A stretch of 25,162 nucleotides of DNA from Ruminococcus sp. (GTDB lineage: Bacteria > Bacillota > Clostridia > Oscillospirales > Acutalibacteraceae): NCBI GenBank assembly GCA_004556705.1, contig SFGA01000027.1, positions 1 to 25,162 on the forward strand. Reading direction: 5' to 3'. Both the position numbers and the translations under genes were made by a program. Of this stretch, positions 1 to 7,204 are shown piece by piece. Every line of letters begins with the position of its first letter. Positions within the stretch are counted from its first letter, which is position 1. The notes under the pieces were generated by a model. It did not search any database. It was not told where the DNA came from and worked only from the letters and a program-made list of their open reading frames with translations.

Positions 1-120
1 CTGACGGCAACCCACCGTCTCACCTGCCGGTTCGGTCGGTGCTTCTGCATTAAATGCAGAGGTCTCCACAGGAGACCCGCACCCTTTACACAAGGGAGGA
101 TGAATATGCGGTTGTCCGTC
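1..120. repeat. Palindrome-rich element, possibly a dispersed repeat or structured RNA
   Basis: No gene is seen here. Three tidy hairpins follow one another: 44-50 with 54-60, 61-67 with 71-77, and 82-86 with 92-96. Longer pairings are also possible: 3-11 with 111-120 (one bulged base), and 38-42 with 79-83, which would enclose the first two hairpins. The 13-17/37-41 pairing competes with the latter. The whole could fold as a closed multibranched structure. The density of short perfect stems resembles the palindromic intergenic repeats common in gut Clostridia, but I cannot assign a family. The left edge may be cut by the window. Confidence 0.45.
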
Positions 121-140
121 AATTTATAGCAAATTAAAAA

Positions 141-165
141 CGGGCGAACACAGTTTGCCCCTACG
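141..165. repeat. REP-like palindromic unit ending in CCCTACG
   Basis: GGGCGAACACAGTTTGCCC is an imperfect inverted repeat: the GGGC/GCCC arms pair fully and the inner bases partly. It is followed by CTACG. It shares the GC-rich stem and CCCTACG tail with the unit at 217-242, in otherwise AT-rich DNA. From memory, similar units are scattered through intergenic regions of Oscillospiraceae genomes; that part is not shown by this sequence. Confidence 0.5.
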
Positions 166-216
166 ATATAATATAAAAATATAATTATTTATAACCGTTG
201 ATTTGTTGTGATTTAA

Positions 217-242
217 CGGCGGCAGCAAGCCACCGCCCTACG
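217..242. repeat. Second REP-like palindromic unit ending in CCCTACG
   Basis: GGCGGCAGCAAGCCACCGCC forms an imperfect hairpin (GGCGG/CCGCC outer arms, short inner GC pairing) and is followed by CTACG, matching the tail of the unit at 141-165. The two units lie about 75 bases apart in the same orientation. They differ in the stem bases but keep the same architecture, as expected for subfamilies of one dispersed repeat. Confidence 0.5.
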
Positions 243-335
243 CTGAGAAATTACGCTTGAGGGGTTGTATACGGCTACTGTAACAATAAAAAACACATAT
301 ATTACAAATAGTAATAAAAAATATTAAATACTATA

Positions 336-364
336 TTGACAAGTCGGCGAATATATGTTATAAC
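336..364 (+). promoter_or_regulatory. Sigma-A promoter of the DUF2089 gene with overlapping palindrome
   Basis: TTGACA at 336-341 and TATAAC at 359-364 are separated by 17 bases, and a TG at 356-357 makes an extended -10. Transcription would begin near 371, essentially at the Shine-Dalgarno GAAGGAG, which leaves a very short leader. The perfect 14-base palindrome TATGTTATAACATA (354-367) covers the -10 and could be an operator. A second inverted repeat (300-305 with 311-316) lies just upstream of the -35. Confidence 0.75.
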
Positions 365-386
365 ATAAGCGAAGGAGATGATTGAA

Positions 387-1142
387 ATGAGCAAGCTTAT
401 TGCTGAATGTCCTGTATGTCACGGGGAATTAAAAATTTGTGCGTTAAAATGTGCTGATTGCGGATTGGAACTTCGCAATGATTTTAAGCTGTCAGAATTT
501 GATTTATTGTCGGAGGAAGATTATAAATTTCTGATTTGCTTTTTGAAAAATAAAGGCAGCTTGAAATCGTTGCAGGAAGAAATGGGAATTTCTTATCCGT
601 ATGCTAAAAAAAAGCTCGATACATTATTGGTAAATCTCGGCTTGGCAGAGCCTGAGGAAAATATTTTTACAATACCGGAGGAAATTGAAATGGATAACTT
701 GTACTTTGATAAAAACAGCGTTAAAGCATCGGAAATAATAAAGAAAAAGCTCAAAGAAAACGGCGGCAGAGTGACTGTTTATACCCTCAGAGGATTGCCG
801 TGCGAGGTGTGGGCGAACAGCGACGGTAATTCGTTTTCAAGCAATAAGCTTCCGTCAAATGTGACCTTTACTTATGACCTTTTTGATGCTGTTGTCGATT
901 TGCTTGTATCACAAAACGGTCACGCAAGAAAGGGCAACGGCAGAAACTATAAATTCGGGGAACCGGAATGTGACGAAACAACGGTCGTAGGTGCTCTTGC
1001 TAAAGCATGGGGAAGGAAAAAAGGTGAGTCTGTCATTGACCCTGTTTTTGTAATTGCGTCAATTCTCGATTGGGCTGATATTGCAAGAAATACAAGCGGC
1101 GAGTTGGTGCTTACTGCGTCTTACAGAAGCAAGTTAAAATAA
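387..1142 (+). CDS. DUF2089 zinc-ribbon protein with an unassigned C-terminal domain
   Basis: The encoded protein has 251 residues. Residues 1-90 match the DUF2089 pattern: a zinc ribbon with Cys8-x2-Cys11 and Cys22-x2-Cys25, then a helical segment containing GISYPYAKKKLDTLL, which reads like a helix-turn-helix. I infer DNA or RNA binding and possibly regulation; the family has no established biochemical function that I know of. Residues about 105-251 form a separate domain (around GGRVTVYTLRGLPCEVW and the final ELVLTASYRSKLK) that I do not recognise. ATG 387 is chosen over the in-frame ATG at 378 because GAAGGAG at 371-377 would abut 378 but sits 9 bases from 387. The stop overlaps the ATG of a possible micro-ORF. 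Confidence 0.8.
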   Translation: MSKLIAECPVCHGELKICALKCADCGLELRNDFKLSEFDLLSEEDYKFLICFLKNKGSLKSLQEEMGISYPYAKKKLDTLLVNLGLAEPEENIFTIPEEIEMDNLYFDKNSVKASEIIKKKLKENGGRVTVYTLRGLPCEVWANSDGNSFSSNKLPSNVTFTYDLFDAVVDLLVSQNGHARKGNGRNYKFGEPECDETTVVGALAKAWGRKKGESVIDPVFVIASILDWADIARNTSGELVLTASYRSKLK

Positions 1143-1216
1143 TGTTTTTGGTTCTTTTTATTATTATTTTTATTCTTCGTTTTGTATACAAGTTGTTTTT
1201 TGATAATGATTATTGA
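1142..1216 (+). CDS. Possible 24-residue membrane peptide, translationally coupled
   Basis: An ATG at 1142 shares its A with the TAA stop of the DUF2089 gene (TAATG), and the frame runs 24 codons to TGA at 1214-1216. The peptide starts MFLVLFIIIFILRFVYK and ends with acidic residues (FDNDY). This gives one hydrophobic segment of about 15 residues, a basic RxxxK boundary and an acidic tail, as in genuine small membrane proteins. It lacks its own Shine-Dalgarno, so translation would depend on termination-reinitiation. Against it: the region is T-rich, and T-rich DNA yields hydrophobic codons by chance. The frame ends two bases before the T-tract of the glnA terminator. Confidence 0.4.
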   Translation: MFLVLFIIIFILRFVYKLFFDNDY

Positions 1217-1217
1217 T

Positions 1218-1250
1218 AAAAAACGAACGGGCAGGAATTTTCCTGCCCGT
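1218..1250 (-). terminator. Intrinsic terminator of glnA
   Basis: The perfect 11-bp stem 1227-1237/1240-1250 (ACGGGCAGGAA with TTCCTGCCCGT) is followed on the minus strand by TCGTTTTTT. It lies 25 bases beyond the glnA stop. On the plus strand the trailing sequence is poorer in T, so it may stop the DUF2089 transcript only partly. Confidence 0.85.
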
Positions 1251-1274
1251 CTTGTGCTTTAATTATTCAATTCA

Positions 1275-2597
1275 TCAATACTTCGGGAGATAGCGGTTGA
1301 CCTCCCAATCGGTTACGCACATTTGATACTGCTTCCACTCACGAAGCTTGCCCTCGAGGTACTTTTCGTACACATGCTCGCCGAGAGCCTCTTTGATAAA
1401 CGGGTCGCTTGCAAATTCATACATAGCGTCCTCAAGCGTTGAGGGAAGATTGTCAATTCCGTCAGCCTTGAGCTCTTCCGCCGTCATTTCATAAATGTTC
1501 TTCGAGGTGCTTTCGGGGGGCATAAGTCCTCTCTTAATGCCGTCAAGACCTGCTGCGAGGCAAAGAGCCATTTCAAGATAGGGGTTGCAGGCAGGGTCGG
1601 GAGAACGGAGCTCAACTCTTGTTCCCATACCTCTTGCGGTGGGAATTCTGATAAGCGTTGAACGGTTTGAAGCCGACCACGCAATGTATACGGGTGCTTC
1701 GTAGCCGGGAACAAGCCTCTTGTATGAGTTGACAAGTGGATTTGCAACCGCTGTAATTCCCTTTATGTGAGCGAGAACGCCTGCGATAAAGTGCAACGCC
1801 GTATCGGAAAGACCGTACTGCTTGTCGGGATCGTAAAATGCGTTTTTGCCGTCCTTCATAAGCGACATATTTGTATGCATACCCGAGCCGCAAATTCCGT
1901 AAACGGGCTTTGGCATAAAGGTTGCGTGAAGTCCGTGACGGCGTGCGTATGTTTTAACAACGTGCTTAAAGGTTATTACATTGTCGGCGGTTTTAAGAGC
2001 CTCATCAAACTTGAAGTCGATTTCGTGCTGTCCCTCGGCACATTCATGGTGAGAAGCTTCAATTTCAAAACCCATTTCCTCAAGGCACATACAAATATCA
2101 CGTCTGCACTGCTCGCCCTGATCGGCAGGACCCATATCGAAATAGCCTGCGACGTCGCCTGTTTGAGTGGTGGGATTTCCCTCGTCGTCAAGCTGGAAAA
2201 GGAAGAATTCGCACTCGGGGCCTACATTGAAGGTAAAGCCCATATCGGCAGCCTCTTTCATAACCTTTTTCAATACATTTCTCGGGTCGCCGAGGAACGG
2301 TGTAACGCCGTCGGTACAGTAAACGTCGCAAATAAGCCTTGCGGTTCTGTCCTTCCACGGCAAAATTACGAAAGAGTCATAGTCGGGGCGCAAATACATA
2401 TCCGACTCGTTAATTCTTACAAAGCCTTCTATGGAAGAGCCGTCGAACATACATTTATTGTCGAGAGCCTTTTCAAGCTGACTTCTTGTAATGGCAACGT
2501 TTTTTATCTGTCCGAAAATATCAATAAACTGAAGTCTGACAAATCTAACGTCTTTTTCTTCTGCAATTCTTAAAATGTCTTCTTTGGTGTAACCCAT
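1275..2597 (-). CDS. glnA: Glutamine synthetase, type I
   Basis: This enzyme makes glutamine from glutamate, ammonia and ATP in the cytoplasm. At 440 residues it has the length of the short Bacillus-type (GSI-alpha) enzymes. The beta-grasp N-terminus carries MFDGSSIEGF. The catalytic barrel carries GPECEFFLF (metal-binding Glu), GSGMHTNMSL (ammonia/glutamate site), NRSTLIRIP and RVELRSPDPACNPY (ATP and substrate Arg). The 25-residue insertion and adenylylation Tyr segment of GSI-beta enzymes appear absent, so control is more likely by feedback and a GlnR-like regulator than by adenylylation. The start has AAAGGAG 8-9 bases upstream. It is a single-gene unit with its own promoter and terminator, diverging from the exchanger gene. 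Confidence 0.97.
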   Translation of the reverse strand: MGYTKEDILRIAEEKDVRFVRLQFIDIFGQIKNVAITRSQLEKALDNKCMFDGSSIEGFVRINESDMYLRPDYDSFVILPWKDRTARLICDVYCTDGVTPFLGDPRNVLKKVMKEAADMGFTFNVGPECEFFLFQLDDEGNPTTQTGDVAGYFDMGPADQGEQCRRDICMCLEEMGFEIEASHHECAEGQHEIDFKFDEALKTADNVITFKHVVKTYARRHGLHATFMPKPVYGICGSGMHTNMSLMKDGKNAFYDPDKQYGLSDTALHFIAGVLAHIKGITAVANPLVNSYKRLVPGYEAPVYIAWSASNRSTLIRIPTARGMGTRVELRSPDPACNPYLEMALCLAAGLDGIKRGLMPPESTSKNIYEMTAEELKADGIDNLPSTLEDAMYEFASDPFIKEALGEHVYEKYLEGKLREWKQYQMCVTDWEVNRYLPKY

Positions 2598-2662
2598 TGC
2601 GTTGCTCCTTTAATGAAAAACAGTGCAATATCCGTCGATACTACGCCATAATAATATATACA

Positions 2663-2691
2663 ATTATAACGATATAATTCTGTTTTGTCAA
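2663..2691 (-). promoter_or_regulatory. Consensus sigma-A promoter of glnA
   Basis: On the minus strand TTGACA (2686-2691) and TATAAT (2663-2668) are separated by exactly 17 bases, a full match to consensus. The predicted start is near 2656, giving a leader of roughly 58 bases. No GlnR box (TGTNA-N7-TNACA) was visible to me. Such a perfect promoter fits a strongly expressed gene held in check by a repressor, but the repressor site is not identified. Confidence 0.85.
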
Positions 2692-2731
2692 CGGAATATA
2701 TATGTAAAAGCACGCCCGATAAATTCAAATG

Positions 2732-2759
2732 TTGACTAAAAAAATATTTATGTTAAAAT
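2732..2759 (+). promoter_or_regulatory. Promoter of the Na+/Ca2+ exchanger gene
   Basis: TTGACT (2732-2737) and TAAAAT (2754-2759) have a 16-base spacer. The predicted transcript starts near 2766, about 25 bases before the start codon. It diverges from the glnA promoter, with about 40 bases between the two -35 boxes. Confidence 0.65.
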
Positions 2760-2790
2760 AGACAGGTTACTATAAAATTAGGAAAAGACG

Positions 2791-3822
2791 GTGTTTTTAA
2801 TGAACATATCAAGCGCATTGGCGTCACTGCTCTCTGTACCCTCGAACAATATGATTTACGTTGTAATAATGTTTATCATCGGACTTGTTCTTATAGTTAA
2901 GGGCGGAGATATTTTTGTTGACGCTGCAACCTGGATTGCGGAGGCTACGGGTATTCCGAAGTTTATTATCGGCGCTACGGTGGTAAGCTTTGCTACGACT
3001 CTCCCCGAAATGATAGTATCTGTAATTGCTGCGGCAAAGGGTCAGAACGATATGGCTGTCGGCAACGCTGTCGGCTCGGTTACTGCAAATATCGGTCTTA
3101 TAATGAGTATTTCAATACTCTGTATGCCTGCCCTCGTCAAGAGAAAAGAGGTTGCGTTTAAGGGTACGCTTATGATTGCTGCGATAGCGGCACTTGCACT
3201 GTTTATCAACAATCTCAGCCTTACAACCGTGCAGAGCGTTATAATGATAATCATATTCGCCGTATTTATGCTTGAGAACATTCTTCAGGGCAAAAGCTCA
3301 CTCAGCGAGAGCAAGGACGACGAAAAGCCCGAGGTAAACGGCAAGAGCATTTTCGTAAATATTTTCAAATTTGTTTTCGGCGCATTGGGAATTGTTGTCG
3401 GCGCAGATTTGCTCGTCGACGACGGCACAATCATTGCAAGAGGTCTCGGCGTTTCGGAGGCTATTATCGGCGTTACGATTATCGCTGTCGGAACATCGCT
3501 TCCCGAGCTTGTTACAACGATCACGGCTATTGCAAAGAAGCAGTCCGAGCTTTCAATCGGTAACATTATCGGCGCTAATATAATCGATATTACGCTCATT
3601 CTCCCCGTATGCGCATTCATCTCAAACGGTACGCTTGAAATCGGAAAGCAGTCGGCTTATCTTGATGTTTTCGTATGCCTTGCGGTTGCGTTTATTGCGA
3701 TTGTACCGACAATAATTACCAAAAAGCTCAACCGTTGGCAGGGCGCTTTGATGATTTGTATTTATGTCGGCTACATTGCCGTGCTTGTTACCAATTCGTC
3801 AATGGGCTACCTTTCTTTCTGA
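2791..3822 (+). CDS. Calcium/sodium antiporter (CaCA family, YrbG-like)
   Basis: This integral membrane cation exchanger has 343 residues, normal for bacterial YrbG-type proteins. It has two homologous halves. The alpha-1 repeat contains GATVVSFATTLPEM and then GNAVGSVTANIG; the alpha-2 repeat contains GVTIIAVGTSLPEL and then GNIIGANIIDIT. These (G-T/S-x-x-P-E and G-N-x-x-G-x-x-x-x-N) line the cation site. About ten hydrophobic helices are visible, with a hydrophilic loop near residues 168-187. The ion pair (Na+ or H+ against Ca2+) cannot be read from sequence. I keep GTG 2791 because AGGAAA at 2780-2785 is well placed for it; ATG 2800 (three residues shorter) is the alternative. It is monocistronic. 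Confidence 0.92.
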   Translation: MFLMNISSALASLLSVPSNNMIYVVIMFIIGLVLIVKGGDIFVDAATWIAEATGIPKFIIGATVVSFATTLPEMIVSVIAAAKGQNDMAVGNAVGSVTANIGLIMSISILCMPALVKRKEVAFKGTLMIAAIAALALFINNLSLTTVQSVIMIIIFAVFMLENILQGKSSLSESKDDEKPEVNGKSIFVNIFKFVFGALGIVVGADLLVDDGTIIARGLGVSEAIIGVTIIAVGTSLPELVTTITAIAKKQSELSIGNIIGANIIDITLILPVCAFISNGTLEIGKQSAYLDVFVCLAVAFIAIVPTIITKKLNRWQGALMICIYVGYIAVLVTNSSMGYLSF

Positions 3823-3832
3823 ATATAAATCC

Positions 3833-3860
3833 AAAGCGGCAGGAGACTGTCGCTTTTTTT
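3833..3860 (+). terminator. Intrinsic terminator after the exchanger gene
   Basis: Stem 3833-3842 (AAAGCGGCAG) pairs with 3847-3856 (CTGTCGCTTT) with one G-T pair and a GAGA loop. The T-run continues to 3860. It starts 10 bases past the stop codon. Confidence 0.85.
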
Positions 3861-3932
3861 ATGTTTTTTTACATTAAATAAATTAATAAATTATTATTCG
3901 TCAAAATACACTCAGAAGCCTTTGTATTTTCA

Positions 3933-3961
3933 TTGACACACGGCGTAAATTATAGTATAAT
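3933..3961 (+). promoter_or_regulatory. Consensus promoter of the LCP-rhamnose-glycosyltransferase unit
   Basis: TTGACA (3933-3938), a 17-base spacer and TATAAT (3956-3961) form a perfect match. The start is near 3968, giving a leader of about 55 bases. No further promoter or terminator is evident until 11089, so this promoter probably drives all eight downstream genes. Confidence 0.85.
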
Positions 3962-4023
3962 CCAAAGTAATAAAATAGATTTTTTGTGTGCGCTTTTGCG
4001 TATTTTATATGTGAGGTATGTAG

Positions 4024-5352
4024 ATGTCAGACAACAATAGAAATTTTGAAGATGTAGAATTTGTTGCCGAAGCAAATGATAATAAACCCGAAAAGAAAAA
4101 GTCAAAAAAGGGTAAAGATAAAAAACCTAAAAAGGACTCGAAGTTCAAACAAAAATGGATGGCTCTCAAAAAACGGCAGAGGGTTGTCATTATTGTTGTG
4201 TGCGTTATAGTTTTGTTGGCTCTTATCGCCGTTGCAACTGTTTACGGCGTGTACAACGGCTTTACCACCGACATAAGCCGTGAGGACTTGGGCATTTCGG
4301 ACGAAATCGAAAACAAATACGGTAAAACGGACGTGTTCAACGTTGCTGTTTTCGGCGTTGACACAAGAGACGCAGACTCCTTTAAGGGTTTGAGCGATAC
4401 TATTATGATCGTCAGCATTGACGCAAAGAACAAGAGCGTCAAGCTTGTTTCTATTCTGAGAGACAGCTATGTTGCTATTGACGGTCGTAAAAATCAGAAA
4501 ATCACACACGCTTATTCATTCGGCGGCGCACCGCTTGCAATTAAAACGATAAACGAAAATTTCAATATGAATATTACCGATTATGCTACAATAAATATGC
4601 ATAAGCTCGCAGACGCCATAAACGTTCTCGGCGGTGTAGACATTGAAATTACCGAGTCCGAGATGAATCAGATAAATCAGGAGGCTCTTTACGGAGACCC
4701 CAACGCACAGAGGGGTGCGGCACTTGTTAATAATTACGGACAGGTGCATCTTGACGGCGAGCAGGCGGTTATTTTCTGCCGACTTCGTAAGCAGGACTCC
4801 GACGACGCACGTTCAAACAGACAAAAGATGGTTATAAACGCTCTTCTCACTCAGGCGAGGAAGGTTAGCCCCTCGAAGTATACAGAGGTTGTTAAGACGA
4901 TGATGTCGCTTTGCGAGACTTCGGTTTCCTTCAGCGAGATTATGAGCCTTGTTCCGCTTATCAATGAGGACGTTACAATCGAAACGATTACAGTACCCGG
5001 CGAGCCGGAAAGCGCAATCGGCGGAATATATGAGGGCGCATGGGTTTGGAGATATGACCTTGACGCCGCTTCCGACAGAATTCACATGTTCCTTTACGGA
5101 GAGCCGATACCCGAGTCCGAGAGGACGACAAAGAAGCAGTCTAAAAAAGAGACTACGACAAAGGCAGCGACAACCACAAAAAAGGCTGTCACTACAACAA
5201 AGCCCGCTTCGGCAGATAACACCGAGCCGGCAACGCAGAAGCCTGTTACCACAACCTCTCCGGTTACCGTGACGCAGACGGAAGCACCCGAAACCACAAC
5301 AAAGCCGACACCCGAGATCACAAATCCTGAGTCAATTGGCGATGCAGCATAA
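4024..5352 (+). CDS. LytR-CpsA-Psr (LCP) family wall-polymer ligase with Thr-rich tail
   Basis: LCP proteins transfer lipid-linked glycopolymers to peptidoglycan outside the membrane. Visible parts of this 442-residue protein: a Lys-rich cytoplasmic N-terminus (about 20-52), one transmembrane helix (about 53-77), and an LCP domain (about 105-280). The domain has GVDTR, SDTIM (Asp125), ILRDSYV (Arg146) and the CRLRKQDSDDARSNRQ block, whose Arg and Asp residues bind pyrophosphate and Mg2+ in the family. Residues about 366-442 form a low-complexity tail dominated by Thr, Lys, Pro and Glu (runs such as TTTKAATTTKK). The tail is probably disordered and extracellular, perhaps wall-spanning or glycosylated. 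GAGG at 4013-4016 supports ATG 4024. Being first in a rhamnose operon suggests its substrate is a rhamnose-containing polymer. Confidence 0.93.
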   Translation: MSDNNRNFEDVEFVAEANDNKPEKKKSKKGKDKKPKKDSKFKQKWMALKKRQRVVIIVVCVIVLLALIAVATVYGVYNGFTTDISREDLGISDEIENKYGKTDVFNVAVFGVDTRDADSFKGLSDTIMIVSIDAKNKSVKLVSILRDSYVAIDGRKNQKITHAYSFGGAPLAIKTINENFNMNITDYATINMHKLADAINVLGGVDIEITESEMNQINQEALYGDPNAQRGAALVNNYGQVHLDGEQAVIFCRLRKQDSDDARSNRQKMVINALLTQARKVSPSKYTEVVKTMMSLCETSVSFSEIMSLVPLINEDVTIETITVPGEPESAIGGIYEGAWVWRYDLDAASDRIHMFLYGEPIPESERTTKKQSKKETTTKAATTTKKAVTTTKPASADNTEPATQKPVTTTSPVTVTQTEAPETTTKPTPEITNPESIGDAA

Positions 5353-5390
5353 ACAATAATATATTAAACAATATTTTTGGAGGAAAGAAT

Positions 5391-6266
5391 ATGAAAGGTA
5401 TTATTCTTGCAGGCGGTGCAGGCACAAGGCTCTATCCGTCAACTCTTGCAGTGTCAAAGCAGATTTTGACAGTCTATGACAAGCCGATGATCTATTATCC
5501 GATGTCGACTCTTATGTTAGCAAAGATTAAGGATGTTCTTATTATTTCAACACCCCGTGATCTTCCCTGCTACAAGGAGCTTTTCGGCGACGGCTCACAG
5601 CTTGGTATGCATATTGAATATGCCGTTCAGGATAAGCCGAGAGGACTTGCCGACGCATTTATAATCGGCGAGAAGTTTATCGGCGACGACAGCGTTTGCC
5701 TTGTCCTCGGCGACAATATATTCTACGGCTACGGCTTTTCCGAAAGACTTGCGAGAGCAAGCGCAAGGAAGTCGGGCGCAACAATTTTCGGTTATCATGT
5801 AAGCAACCCCACAGCTTTCGGCGTTGTTGAATACGATAAGGATTGGAATGTTCTCTCAATCGAGGAGAAGCCCGAGCATCCGAAGTCAAACTACGCTGTT
5901 CCGGGACTTTATTTCTACGATAACGACGTAATTGAAATTGCAAAGAACGTTAAGCCCTCGGCAAGAGGCGAAATCGAAATCACTTCGATTAACAACGAAT
6001 ATTTGAGAAGAGGTACATTGAAGGTCGAGCTCTTCGGCAGAGGTATGGCTTGGCTTGATACGGGTACTCACAGAGCAATGCTTGACGCCGCTAACTTTAT
6101 CGAGGCGGTTCAGACAAGACAGGGACTTTATGTCGCTTGCCTTGAGGAAATTGCCTACAATAACGGCTTTATAAATAAGGAACAGCTTCTTTCGCAGGCT
6201 GATAAGCTTAAAACTACCGAATACGGTCAGTATCTTTACAAGCTTGCGGGAAAGGAAACAGACTGA
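5391..6266 (+). CDS. rmlA: Glucose-1-phosphate thymidylyltransferase
   Basis: First step of dTDP-L-rhamnose synthesis: glucose-1-phosphate plus dTTP gives dTDP-glucose and pyrophosphate. The 291-residue length is typical. The nucleotide-binding signature GGAGTRLYP lies at residues 8-16, followed by SKQILTVYDKPMIYYP, the substrate loop QDKPRGLADAFI and the metal-site LVLGDNIFYG. The Shine-Dalgarno GGAGG at 5379-5383 is 7 bases from the ATG. The gene lies 38 bases after the LCP gene with no terminator between. In the family, dTDP-rhamnose inhibits this enzyme, so it is the likely control point. Confidence 0.96.
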   Translation: MKGIILAGGAGTRLYPSTLAVSKQILTVYDKPMIYYPMSTLMLAKIKDVLIISTPRDLPCYKELFGDGSQLGMHIEYAVQDKPRGLADAFIIGEKFIGDDSVCLVLGDNIFYGYGFSERLARASARKSGATIFGYHVSNPTAFGVVEYDKDWNVLSIEEKPEHPKSNYAVPGLYFYDNDVIEIAKNVKPSARGEIEITSINNEYLRRGTLKVELFGRGMAWLDTGTHRAMLDAANFIEAVQTRQGLYVACLEEIAYNNGFINKEQLLSQADKLKTTEYGQYLYKLAGKETD

Positions 6267-6295
6267 TTAAGTCTATTTCGGGAGGAATATAAAAT

Positions 6296-7204
6296 ATGAA
6301 AATACTGATTACGGGCTCGCACGGTCAGTTGGGAAACGAGCTTTCTCAAATGCTTAAAACGGGCGAAGCGGGTATCGGCAAAATAAGTGACGCATACAAA
6401 GGCTGTGAGGTTGTCGCAGTCGATGTTGAAGACCTTGATATTACCGACGCTGCCGCAGTAAGCTCTTTTGTTGAAAGGGAAAAGCCCGATGTTATAATCA
6501 ACTGTGCGGCAATGACAAACGTTGACGGCTGCGAAACCAATTTTGAAGCTGCAATGAAGGTCAATGCGATAGGTCCGAGAAATCTTGCTGTTGCAAGTGA
6601 AAAGAACGGCGCAAAATTCGTTCACGTTTCCACCGACTACGTTTTCAGAGGCGACGGATGCACTCCGAGATGCGAGTGGGACGAGGTAGGACCGAACACG
6701 GTTTACGGTAAAAGTAAACTCCTCGGCGAAAAATATGTCAGCGAGCAATGTTCAAGATATTTCATTTTGAGAACGGCTTGGCTCTACGGTCTTATCGGTA
6801 AAAACTTTGTTAAGACAATGAGACGTCTTGGCAATATGAACGACGTTACAACGGTTGTTGACGATCAGAGAGGCAACCCCACAAACGCAAACGACCTTGC
6901 TTACCATATTCTTAAGCTCGCTCTTACAGAGGAGTACGGAGTTTATCATTGCACGGGCGAGGGCGAATGCAGCTGGGCCGATTTTGCGGCAAGAATTATG
7001 GAGCTTTCGGGCTGCAAGGGAACGGTCGCAAAATGCACCTCCGAGGAATATTCGGCAAAATATCCGTCTGCTGCACCGAGACCTGCTTATTCATCGTTGA
7101 GAAATCTTATGCTTGAGTGCACAGTCGGCAATGAAATGCGTGACTGGGATACAGCACTTCAAGAGTATATTATAAAATTAGACGAAATGGAGAAAAATTC
7201 ATGA
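6296..7204 (+). CDS. rmlD: dTDP-4-dehydrorhamnose reductase
   Basis: Final step of the pathway: NAD(P)H-dependent reduction of dTDP-4-keto-L-rhamnose to dTDP-L-rhamnose. It is a 302-residue short-chain dehydrogenase-fold protein. The cofactor motif GSHGQLGNEL is at residues 7-16, the STDYVFRGDG segment holds the active-site Thr, and the catalytic pair is Tyr137-x3-Lys141 (YGKSK). GGAGG at 6281-6285 precedes the ATG by 10 bases. Its stop overlaps the rmlB start (ATGA), so the two are probably translationally coupled. The A-D-B-C order means the last enzyme is encoded second. Confidence 0.95.
   Translation: MKILITGSHGQLGNELSQMLKTGEAGIGKISDAYKGCEVVAVDVEDLDITDAAAVSSFVEREKPDVIINCAAMTNVDGCETNFEAAMKVNAIGPRNLAVASEKNGAKFVHVSTDYVFRGDGCTPRCEWDEVGPNTVYGKSKLLGEKYVSEQCSRYFILRTAWLYGLIGKNFVKTMRRLGNMNDVTTVVDDQRGNPTNANDLAYHILKLALTEEYGVYHCTGEGECSWADFAARIMELSGCKGTVAKCTSEEYSAKYPSAAPRPAYSSLRNLMLECTVGNEMRDWDTALQEYIIKLDEMEKNS

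Noticed and set aside
1..110. Likeness to known riboswitches: GGCAACC...GGTGCT recalls the S-box (SAM-I), and AGGAGACC plus AAGGGAGGATG recalls the 3' part of cobalamin riboswitches.
   Set aside because: The remaining conserved blocks (AAUUCC after GGUGCU for S-box; the GGUGAAAAUCC and CACUGU parts for cobalamin) are missing, and the downstream gene is unrelated to either ligand.
1767..2573. 268-codon open frame on the plus strand opposite glnA.
   Set aside because: It lies wholly antisense to an intact, well-conserved glnA and encodes nothing recognisable; open antisense frames are expected from this codon usage.
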